Positions 14,608 through 26,600 of a DNA stretch of 41,587 nucleotides are shown piece after piece; position 1 is the stretch's first letter, and the number at the start of each line of letters is the position of its first letter. Below the pieces are notes generated by a model. That model did no database searches. It saw nothing but the letters and a program-made list of their open reading frames with translations, and was not told the DNA's origin. Origin of the DNA: Rhodococcoides kyotonense (lineage in GTDB: Bacteria > Actinomycetota > Actinomycetes > Mycobacteriales > Mycobacteriaceae); assembly GCF_900188125.1 (NCBI RefSeq), contig NZ_FZOW01000032.1:1-41587 (forward strand), read 5' to 3'. The translations under genes and the position numbers were made by a program.

Positions 14608-17600
14608 CGCACCGCCCGCCAGGGGTTCCTGTCGGTATCGACGAGCGCGTCCAGATCAAGGGCCTCGGCGTCCAGATCGGTGGTCGACGGCGCGAAGACG
14701 TGTGAGACCCACAGTCGTTCGACGGTGTCGCCCACGTCGACAGGATCGGCAGTGACGGCGATCGACGCTCCGACGACCGCAGCGACGAGCACCGCGAATC
14801 CGTCCCACGCGCGAGGCGATTCGGCGACCAGAATCCGCGCGTCGTAGGTGAGGTCCCACTCGTGCGCCGAGGTGAGGGCAGCCGCGACGGCGTCCTTCTG
14901 CGACAGGACCGTCTCGCCTGCAGCGTCGACGACGACGAACGCGGGGTCGTCGCCCGACAGCTGTCGACTCCGCATCGCGTAATCGACAGACCTCGGCGAC
15001 TGTTCGGCGACCGCGGTGGCCGTCTCCGGGTCGTCGAGAACGATCGTGGTCCTGCCTGCGTTGCTCCGCTCCCGCGAGGTGAGGACCACGTCGATTCCGG
15101 AGGCTGCGACGGAATGTTCGACGACGGTCGCCGCTCCCGCCGACCACACGGCCCACGATGCGACGACGTATTCGGTGGACATCGGGAGATCGACGACGAC
15201 GCGATCCCCTGGTCCGATGCCCCGAGCAAGGAGGAACCGTGCCAGACGCGCCGCGCGCGCCGCAATGTCGGAGAACGTCACCTCGCCGTCGTCGGTGACG
15301 ACGGCAGGCGCGTCGGGTTCCGTCTCGACTGCGCCGTCGATCGTCTGTGGGAGCAACCGTGTCTCCCGACGCGGCGCGGCGGGTGCGGGCCGGCCTGCCA
15401 GTTCCGCACGCTCGGTGTCGGTGAGTACGTCGACGTCTGCGACGGTCGTGTCGGGTGACTCTGCGACGACCTGCAGCACCCGCGTCAGCCGTGTGGCCAG
15501 GGACTCGACTGTCGCGAGATCGTAGATGTCCGTCGCGTAGACGATCGTGCACGTGACAGCGGTGGCTCCGTCCTCCCCTACCCCGTCGGAGAACACGAAC
15601 TGCAGATCGTAGTTGGCCGTCTGTTGTCCGGAGTCCAACCCGACTATCGACAGTCCCGGCAGCTCGAGCCACGTCGTGCCGTGGTTCTGCAGCGCGACGA
15701 CGACCTGGAAGAACGGGGACTTCGAGTCGGACCGCGGCGGATCGAGTAGTTCGACGACTCGCTCGAACGGAACGTCCGCGTGGGCGAACGCGTCGAGGTC
15801 GGTGTCTCGGGCGATGCTCAGCACGTCGGAGACGGTGGCGTCCGGCGACACGAGGGTGCGCAGGACGAGCGTATTGACGAACATCCCGACGACATCGTCG
15901 AGCGCGGACTCACCTCGTCCCGCCACTGGGGTACCGATCGCGATGTCCTCACGGCCGGACAGCCGTGCGAGAAGTATCGCCACAGCCGTGTGCAATGCCA
16001 TGAACAACGTCGAATTGTGCCTCCGTACAACGTTGTCGAGCAGATCGAGTAGTTGCCGGTCCAGCACGAACTCGTGCGTGCCTCCAACGCCGGTCGACGC
16101 CCCCACCCGTGGGCGATCGGCAGTCGGACCATCCTGCTCCGCGAGATCGGTCAACGTGCTGTGCCAGAACGCTTCCTGAGCCGCAATGACCGACGACGGG
16201 TCGTCGGCGTCGCCCAGTATGTCCCGATGCCACAGCACATAGTCGGCGTACTGCACGGTGAGCGGCGCCCAGTCGGGAAGCCCGCCCTGTGACCGAGCGG
16301 CGTACGCGGTCATCAGGTCTCGGGTCAGCGGTCCCATCGAGAACCCGTCCGCTGCGATGTGATGGACGACGAGCACGACGACGTGTTCGGTCTCGGACAC
16401 CTCGAGCACACGTACCAGCAGCGGGACAGCAGCACCGACGTCGAACGACTGCGCGGTCAGCTCCCCGACGCGTCGGGCAACGTGGTCCTCGTCGACGTTC
16501 TCGACTGCCGCGACCGGACCGATATCGGCCACCGCCAGCACCTGCTGTGTTCCGATACCGTCGACGTCCGGATAGCGGGTCCGCAACGTCTCGTGTCTGG
16601 CCACCACGTCGGTCACGGCCGACATCAACGCGTCGACGTCGAGGACGCCGCTCATGCGCAGCGCCAACGCGATGTTGTAGGCCGCCGACGTCGGATCGAG
16701 CTTGTTGGCCAACCACATTCGACGCTGTGCGTACGACAGCGGGATGCTGTCCGGCCTCGTCCTCGCGACGAGTGCCCGACGGTTGCCTGTGCCCACGCCG
16801 GACCCGAGCCGTTCCGCGAGTTCTGCCACCGTGGACGATTCGAAGAGCATGCGCACTTCGACGCGCGCATCCAGTGCCGCCGACAGTCTGGAGACGACGC
16901 GGGTGGCCACCAACGAGTTCCCGCCGAGGGCGAAGAAATCGTCGTCGGCGCCGACTCGCTCACGCTCGAGCACGTCCGCGAACACGTCGGCGACGACTTC
17001 CTCGATCGGATTGGACGGCGCACGGAATGCCTTCTCGATCAGCACCGGCGCCGGAAGAGCGCGCCGGTCGAGCTTTCCGTTCACGGTGAGGGGTATCGCG
17101 TCGACGACGACGAACGCCGACGGAACCATGTAGTCCGGCACCCACTTTCCGACGCCTCGCCGCAGCTCGTCCAGGTCCACGTGTTCGGTCGCGGCCGGAA
17201 CCACGTAGGCGACGAGTCGAACACCTGCAGGCGGATCGTCCCGGACCACCACGGCCACGGAAGCCACGGACGGTTGCGCGGACACCGCTGCCTCGACCTC
17301 GCCGAGTTCGATGCGGAAGCCGCGCACCTTGACCTGATCGTCTGCGCGGCCGAGATATTCGAGTTCGCCGCTCGACCCGACCCGAACCCACCTCGCGCGG
17401 TCACCGGTCCGGTACAGCACACCGCCGTCGCCGAACGGATCGGCGACGAACCGCGATGCGGTCGATCCCGCACGCCCGACGTACCCGCGCGCAGCCTGAC
17501 CGCCCGAGACGTACATCTCGCCCGCAACGCCGACCGGAACCGGCCGCAGTCGTCGATCCAGGACATAGACGCGCAACCCGGGGATCGGAACACCGATCAT

Positions 17601-20600
17601 CGACGCCGACCTGATGTCGTTCCTCGTCACCGGTCGAACCGATACGTGAACCGTCGTCTCCGTGATCCCGTACATGTTGACGAGCGTTGCACCGACCGAG
17701 CCGTCACCGTGTCGTTCGATCCAGTTCTGGAGACGACGCGGCTCCAGTGCTTCGCCGCCGAACACGATGTACCGCAGAGCAAATGGGACGGGAGGAAGCA
17801 CTCTGTCGACTTCGGCGAATTGGTGGAACGCCGACGGCGTCTGGCTCAGGACGGTGACCCGCTCGGCCGACAGCAGCTCGCGGAACGCTTCGGGAGAACG
17901 CGACGTGTAGTAATCGACGACGACGAGTGTTCCGCCGTGCACCAGCGGACCCCACATCTCCCACACGGAGAAGTCGAATGCGTACGAGTGGAACATCGTC
18001 CACACGTCGGTGGAGTCGAAGCGGAACGTCTGCGCAGTGTTGGCGAACAATCGAAGAACATTGTCGTGCGTGACCACGACGCCCTTGGGTCGGCCGGTCG
18101 AACCGGACGTGTAGATCACGTATGCCGCGTTGCGAGACGTCAATGCCCCATCACGGTCGTCGTCCGTGACCGGGCGGACGTCGTCCGAGATGTGTTCTGT
18201 CGCATCGATCACCGGTATCGATCCGAAACCCGTACCACCGCGCGGCGCAACGACGACGACGGGCCGGGCATCGTCGAGAACGAAATCGATCCGGTCCTTC
18301 GGGTACGACGGGTCGACAGGCAGGTACGCAGCCCCTGAGGTCGCCACTGCGAGCAGCGCGACGACGAGGTCGATCGATCGCGGAAGCATCACTGCCACCA
18401 GGGTTTCCGGCCGTGCGCCGGCGGCGATCAATCGGTGCGCGAGTGCATCGACCCGGTCCGCCAGTTCGGCGTACGAGCACGTGGCGGAGCCATGGCGAAC
18501 AGCGTCGTTGTCGGGAAACAGTCGTGCTGCACGTTCGAACGCGTGAACCAGCGTCGTCGATCTCGAGTCGGTACCGAATCCCGATGCGCTCCAACGGTTC
18601 ACGACCGCCGTGCGTTCGTCGCGCGAGACGAAGTCGACGTCGCCGACGGGTAGATCCGGATGGTCGACCAGACCGGCGAGGAGCCGAACGAATCCCGAAG
18701 CCCAGCCTTCGACGGTCGAACGGTCGAACAAGTCGGTGGCGTATGTGAATTCGACGAGCCAGCCCTCGTCGTCACCGGGCGCGTCGGCGATCGTCACCTG
18801 CAGGTCGAATTTCGCCTGTACCGCATCGAATTCCATACCGCTGACCGTCAGATTCGGCAGCTCGAGGTGCGTCTGTGCCACATTCTGGAAGGTCAGCATG
18901 ACCTGGAACAGTGGATGCCGGCCACGGGAACGGTCCGGGTCGATGACCTCCACCAATTTCTCGAACGGTATGTCCGCGTGCGCGAATGCGGACAGGTCCA
19001 CATCACGGACACCGGCCAACACACTCGCGAACGACGTTCCCGTGTCGATCCTCGTACGCAGGACCAGCGTCCCCACGAACATCCCGATCATGTCGTCGAG
19101 CTCTACTTCGCCGCGTCCGGCGACCGGGGTGCCCACAGACACGTCGTCGGTGTCCGACAGCCTGGCCAACAGGACGGCGAGAGCGGAATGCATCACCATG
19201 AACGGCGTCGCACCCGCAGCCTGAGCGATGTCGGTTGTTCTGCTGCGTAATTCGGCACCGATCGACACCGTCACCACCGCACCGGAGTGCGACACCACGC
19301 GCGGGCGTGGACGGTCCGACGGCAGTTCGATCTCGTCGGGTAGATCGGCGAGTTGCGTCGTCCAGTAGTCGATCTGCGTCGACGCGATCGACGACGGATC
19401 GTCGGTGGAACCGAGCACACTGCGCTGCCATACCGAGAAGTCGGCGTACTGAATCGCCTGCCGCTCCCACCCGGGCTCCTGCCCCAAGGTGCGAGCGGCG
19501 TACGCCCGCACGAGGTCTCGTGTCAGCGGGCCGATCGAATATCCGTCGACCGAGATGTGATGGGCGACGACGACGAGCACATGCGTCGTCGCCGATTCTC
19601 GCAGCAGCGTCGCACGGACCGGGACCGCGTCGGTGACGTCGAAACGGGTCCCCACGAGTTCGAGCACGCGCGACGGCGCCGCGTCGACATCCACGTCTTC
19701 GATCTGCAGCCCGACGGTACTTTCGGCCACCGGCTCGATGACCTGGTACCCGACGCCTGCGATGTCGGGATACTTCGTCCGGAGAATGTCGTGCCGTGCC
19801 GTCACGTCGTGGAATGCGGCCGTGAATGCATCGACGTCGAGCTGTCCGGTCAATCGAATCGTCACCGGTACGTTGTGCGCAGCGGAGTCGGGATCGAGCC
19901 GGTTGAGGAACCACATCCGCTGTTGCGCCAGGGACAACGGGACGGGGGCATGCGTGTCGCGTCGGGCCCGAATCGGTTGGTGGTAAACCGATTCGGTATT
20001 CGACTCAACGCGCGCGGCCAGAGCTTCTACTCCGGGCGCCTCGAACACGGCTCGGAGAGAGACGTCGAGGTCGAGTGCCGCCGACAGCCTCGCGACCACA
20101 CGCGTCGCCGTCAGGGAGTTGCCGCCGAGTGAGAAGAAGTCGTCGTCGAGTCCCACTTGCTCGACGCCGAGCAGGTCGGCATAGGTTGCTGCAACGAGCT
20201 CTTCGATCGGTGTGGACGGCGCCCTGAACACCGTGACCTCGAAGACAGGGTCGGGAAGTGCACGGCGATCGAGCTTTCCGTTCGGGCCGACGGGAAACGC
20301 ATCGACGACGATCACGGACGTCGGCACCATGTAGTCCGGCACACCGAGTGCCGCGGTCCGACGCGCCTCTGCCGGGTCCACGACTGCCCCTGGCTCCGGG
20401 ATCACGTATCCGACCAGTACGTCGCCGACGGTGACATCGGTGCGCAGCACTACCACTGCCTGCGCCACTCCACGATGCGCCAGAAGTGCGGCCTCGATCT
20501 CACCGAGTTCGATGCGCTGTCCTCGCAGCTTGACCTGAAAGTCGCTGCGCCCGAGGTACTCCAGCTCACCGTCGTGATTCCAACGAACAAGATCACCGGT

Positions 20601-23600
20601 GCGGTAGATGCGTCCGCCGCCGGCATCGAACGGATCCGCGACGAACCGCTCGGCCGACAGTCCCGGCCGCGCCGCATACCCCCGTGCCGTCTGCACCCCT
20701 GCAACGTAGAGCTCGCCGACGACCCCCGGCGGAACGGGGTGGAGCCTGCCGTCGAGGACGAGACAGCGAGTGTTCGACACCGGTCGTCCGATCGGTACGC
20801 CGGAGTCGTCCGAGGTGGAGAACTCGTGGTACGTCACGTCGACGGCAGTCTCGGTCGGTCCGTACAGATTCACTACCCGCGCCGACGACAGCGCTCCGCG
20901 CGCAGCACGAGCGGTCGCCACCGGCAACGCCTCGCCCGACGCGAACAGCCAGCGCAGCGATCGGATCTCGGTCACCGCGTCGTCGGCGACGAACACCGCG
21001 AGCATCGACGGGACGAAGTGTGCGACGGTCACCCCCTCGTCCGCGAACAGCGCGGTCAGGTAGGCGGGGTCACGGTGCCCGTCGGGTGCCGTGATCACCA
21101 TTCGAGCGCCGACGGCGGTGGGCCAGAACAATTCCCACACCGACACGTCGAACGTCACCGGCGCCTTCGCGGCGACGACGTCGTCGCCGCGGAGCCCGTA
21201 CTCGGCCTGCATCCAATTCAGCCGGTTGACGATCGCTCGGTGACTGACGACGACGCCTTTCGGCCGCCCGGTCGACCCCGACGTGAACAGGACGTAGGCC
21301 GGATGGTCCGGGCGCAGCGGCGCGATTCGATCCGCATCCGTGATCGCGGCGGCGGACACCGCACTCAGGTCGAGCGTATCCATGTCGATACGCCGATGCA
21401 GAGATGTCAGTGCGATGTCGGACGCCGACAGCACGACTGTCACGTGCGCCGTGTCCAGTACGTAGTCGACCCGTTCGTCCGGCTGGCCAGGATCGACGGG
21501 GACGTATGCAGCTCCCGCAGTGACGACTGCGTAGAGCGCGACCAACATGTCGATCGAGCGCGACAGAGTCACTGCGACAGTCGTTTCGGGGCCGATCCCC
21601 TGTCCGATCAGATACCGAGCGAGCCGGTTGACGCGATCGTCGAACTCCGAATACGTGAGAGACTCGCCCGCGAACGTCAGTGCAACTGCATCGGGATCTG
21701 TCTGCACTCGAGCGCGGTAGGAGTCGAGGAGCAGCTCCTCGGTCGATGGGACCTGCGTCGCGTTCCACTCGTGTAGCACCAGGGCACGTTCGCAGTCGTC
21801 GACGACGTCGATGTCACCGACGATCCGCGACCTGTCCGTGACGATCGTCCGTAGGATCTGGACGAAGCGTTCCCCCATACGGACGATGGTGGACTCGTCG
21901 AACAGGTCGGTCAGGTACAGGAACTGTGCCAGCATGCCGAGAGGCTCACCCGCAGAGTCGAATTCCTCCGACATCGTCAGGTACAGGTCGAACTTCGCCA
22001 GACCGGTCTCGAGCTCGACGCCCGCAGCGCTCAGCCCGGCAAGCTCCACGATCGTGCGTTCGAGGTTCTGAAACGCGAGCATGACCTGGAACAGCGGCTG
22101 ACGTGCGGTCGATCGGGGTGGGTCCAGTATCTCGACGAGACGCTCGAACGGAATGTCGGAGTGCGCGAACGCGTCGAGGTCGACGTCGCGCACTGCGTGC
22201 AGCATCTCGGAAATCGACATCGCCCCGGACACTGTCGTCCGCAGGACGAGCGTGTTGACGAACATGCCGATCACGTCGTCGAGCGCTCGTTCACCACGTC
22301 CGGCGATGGGTGTTCCGACCGCGATGTCGTCGGTTCCCGACAGCCGCGCCAGTGTGATCGCGAACGCTGCGTGCACGATCATGAACGGCGTGCACCCGAC
22401 CTCGAGTCCGAGAGCCACCACGGATCGATGCAGCGCTGCGTCGATCCCGAACGCGTGAATGCCACCGTGTTCGGTGAGAACGACAGGGCGGGGACGATCG
22501 GTGGGCAGATCGAGCTGCTCCGGCATCCGGTCGAGTTGTCGCGTCCAGAACGCGATCTGCCTGCTCATGACGGACGACGGATCGGCCTCGTCTCCGAGCA
22601 TCAACCGTTGCCATACAGCGTAATCCGCATACTGGACGGGGAGGCTGTCCCACCGAGGATCGAGACCGTCCCGCCGTGCCGCGTACGCCGCGACGATGTC
22701 CCGCATCAACGGTCCCATCGAGAATCCGTCGGCAGCGATGTGATGCACGACGACGGCGAGAATCTCTTCCGTCTCGCTGATCCGGTACAGATGCGCGCGG
22801 AACGGCGCGCGGGCGTCCAGTTCGAACCCCTGGACTACGAGGCGTCGGATGCCGTGCAGGGCTTCCGTCTCGGAGCAGTCGTCGATGCCGAGGACGAAGG
22901 GAGACTCCGAGGGCGGCAGGACTTGTTGGTATCCAACACCGTCCACGTCCGGGTAGATGGTCCGAAGCGACTCGTGACGGATGCGGACGTCGTCGATCGC
23001 GAGTGCCAACGCGGCCGAGTCGAGCCCACCGCGAAGCCTGACGACGATCGGAATGTTGTAGGCAGCGGAGTTGGGTTCGAATCTGTCGAGGAACCACATG
23101 CGTTGCTGCGCAAGGGACAACGGAACCGGATCCGGGCGGAGGCCTGCGACGAGTGGAACACGGCCGCCGGATCCGACGGTGTCGTGCACGAGCGCTGCCA
23201 ACCCTTCCACGGACGACGCGTCGAACAGTGCACGGACCGGGATCTGGGCGTCGAGCGCAGCACCGAGCCGCGAGACCACCTGCGTCGCGACCAGCGAGTT
23301 ACCGCCGAGTGCGAAGAAGTCGTCATCCAGACCCACACGCGGCACACCGATGATGTCCTCGAACACGCGCGCGACGGTCCGTTCGGTGTCCGATACGGGT
23401 GGACGGAAGGGCCGAACCTCGAACACCGGATCCGGCAATGCTTTTCGGTCGAGCTTGCCCGACGGCCCCAACGGCAACTCGTCCAGGACGAGCAGCACTG
23501 CTGGCACCATGTAGTCCGGTACCAGGTTCGCCACCGACGCCGACACAGCGTCCGTATCCACCGATGAGCCTGTAGCGGGCACGACGTAACCGACGAGGCG

Positions 23601-26600
23601 GTCGCCACGCACCTGGACGACGGCCTGTGCGACCGACGCATCGGTCAGCAACGCAGACTCGATCTCCCCCAACTCGATCCGCAGACCACGCAACTTCACC
23701 TGAAAATCCGACCGACCGATGTACTCCAACTCACCCGACGCAGACCACCGCACCAGATCACCCGTCCGATACAACCGACCACCATCACCGAACGGATCCG
23801 CCACGAAACGATCCGCCGACAAATCAGGACGACCGTAATACGCACGCGCCAACTGCACACCCGCCAGATACAACTCACCCACCATGCCGACCGACACCGC
23901 ACGCAGACGGCCATCGAGAACACGAACCTCGGTGTTGTAGACCGGGCGACCGATCGGAACGACGACCACGTCATCCGACGTGTACTCGTGATACGTCACA
24001 TCGACGGCCGCCTCCGTCGGGCCGTAGAGGTTCACCAACCGTGCAGCCGGAAGCGTCGCCGCGACCGACCGTGCGGTAGCGACCGGCAGAGCTTCACCCG
24101 ACGCGAACACCCACCGCAGACCCGACGCCTCACGCGCAGCCGGCTCGGCCGCGAACACCGCCAACAACGATGGCACGAAATGCGCCACCGACACCCGCTC
24201 ATCACGCATCAACCCAGCGAGATACACCGGATCACGATGCCCATCCGGACGCGCCACAACAAGGCGCGCACCGACCTGCAACGGCCAGAACAACTCCCAC
24301 ACCGACACATCGAACGTCACCGGCGTCTTCTGCACGACAACGTCATCGCCGGCAAGCTCGTACTGATCCTGCATCCACACCAGGCGGTTGACGATCGCCC
24401 GATGACTGATGGCCACACCCTTCGGCCGACCCGTCGAACCCGACGTGAACAACACGTACGCCACATTCGATGCCACCAACGGCGACACCCGCTCCGCATC
24501 CGTCACCGGCGCATCCGAGAACGAGTCCACATCGACTCGATCCAACTCCACGACCGACACCCCGCCCGCGACGACACCATCCCGCAACGTCGACAACACC
24601 AACGCCGCACCCGAAGTCTCGAGAATGTAGCCGACCCGCTCCGCCGGCTGATCCGGATCCACCGGCACATACCCCGCGCCCGCCTTGATCACGCCGTACA
24701 ACCCGACCATCAGATCCAACGACCGCCGCATCGCCACAGCCACCAACGACTCCGGACCGATTCCACGCGACACCAAATACCGCGCAACACGATTCGCGCG
24801 AGCATCGAACTCCGCGTACGTCAACGACTCGCCCTCGAACACCAACGCCACCGCCTCAGGAGTCCTCACGACCTGCGCATCGAACAACGACACCAACGTC
24901 GCCGACGAATCCACCTCGTGCGCAGTGTCGTTGACACCCTCGAGCAACACCCGCTCCGCGTCGTCGGCCAGATCGATATCGCCGACAGCAGCCGTCGCAT
25001 CCATCGCCACCGCCGTGAGTATCCGACCGAAACGCCGACCGATCACAGCGACGGTCGAGGCGTCGAAGATGTCGGTCGCATAGGTGATGGCGATCGACAT
25101 CCCGCCGGATCGGGTGTTGGCCTCGAGGACGGTGAAGTCGAGGTCGACCTTGGCAAGCGCGACGTCGATGTCCACAGCGCGGGCAGTGAGCCCGTCGAGT
25201 TCGAAGTCGATTCCTCCGACGTCACCGAACGTCAGCATCACCTGGTAGAGCGGGTGACGCCCGGTCTCACGGGGAGGATCCACCACCTCGACCACACGCT
25301 CGAACGGCACGTCCGCGTGCGCGAACGCCGACAGATCCACCTCCCGCGCCTGCGTCAGGACGCCTCCGAAGCTCTGTTCCCCGTCGATGCGCGTTCGCAG
25401 AACAACGGTGTTGACGAACATTCCGATGACGTCGTCGAGTGAAGCCTCACCACGACCCGCAACCGGTGTCCCAACGGCAACGTCCGCACTTCCCGACAAG
25501 CGTGCCAACAGCACAGCCAGCGCCGCGTGCACGACCATGAACACCGTGACGCCGTGATCTCGGGCGAGCGCGGCGAGCCTGCTGTGCGTGTCTGCGTCGA
25601 TGGACAGCACGTGCCGACGTCCGATGCCCGACGCGTGCGAGGGGTGGGCCCGGTCTGCCGGCAAGGCGAGATCGGACTGCCCGCCGAGCGTGTCGACCCA
25701 GTACCTCTCCTGCGTCGCGATCGGAGACACCGGGTTGTCGGGATTGCCGAGGAGTTCCCGTTGCCACAGCGTGTAGTCCGCGTACTGCACCGACAGTGGT
25801 TGCCAGTCGGGTGCGCGCCCGACCCGCCGCGACGCGTACGCGGTCATCACGTCGCGGGTCAGCGGGACCATCGAAAAGCCGTCTGCGGCAATGTGATGAA
25901 CGGCGACGACGAGAATGTGCTCGTCCGCGTCGGTCTGGAGCAGTCGAACACGGAACGGCGCTGCTGTCCCGACGTCGAAAGGTGTCGTCACCACCGCCGT
26001 GATTCGGTCGGGCAGATCCTTCTCTTCGATTCGAAGTGCACGCCAGTCGATCTCGGCGTCGTCGACCGCACCGATGGACTGATACCCGACTCCGCCGATC
26101 TCCGGGTAGCGCGTCCGCAGCGATGCGTGGCGGGCAACGAGATCTCCCACGGACGCCTCGAGGGCCTCGGTGTCCAGGTCGCCGGACAACCGGAGAGCAA
26201 TCGAGATGGTGTTCACCGACGACGTGGGGTCGAGGCGGTTCAGAAACCACATCCGTTGCTGCGCAAGCGACAACGGAATCCGCTCCGGCCACGACCTCGC
26301 CGTCAGTGCGTGACCGCTCGCCGAATCTGCCGGCTCGGCGTCGTCGATCAGACGAGCCCATTCGGCGACCGTCGAGGCATCGAAGAAGTCGCGAACTCCG
26401 ATTCGGATTCCGAAGCGCGTACCCAAACGTGTCACGACCCGCGTTGCGCTCAGCGAGTTACCGCCGAGGGTGAAGAAGTCGTCGTCACGCCCGATCCGAT
26501 CGATGTCGAGAATCTCGGAGAATGCTTCGGCGACTGCGATTTCGGTGTCGGTGACGGGTTCTCGAAACTCGCCACGTCGGTCGACCGGCTTCGGCAGTGC

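Noticed and set aside
14604..15372. Frameshift or sequencing error explaining the truncated A domain
   Set aside because: The degenerate region has lost its ATP-loop motif as well as its end, and the DNA immediately beyond the stop encodes the convergent lipase, so no hidden continuation in another frame is available.
16359..18338. Long open frame on the plus strand, antisense to the NRPS gene
   Set aside because: It lies fully inside the NRPS coding region, its translation is low-complexity Arg/His/Asp-rich with no recognisable domain, and such antisense frames are expected in high-GC genes. The same applies to 20157-21776, 22161-23567, 25527-27467 and 36695-38296.
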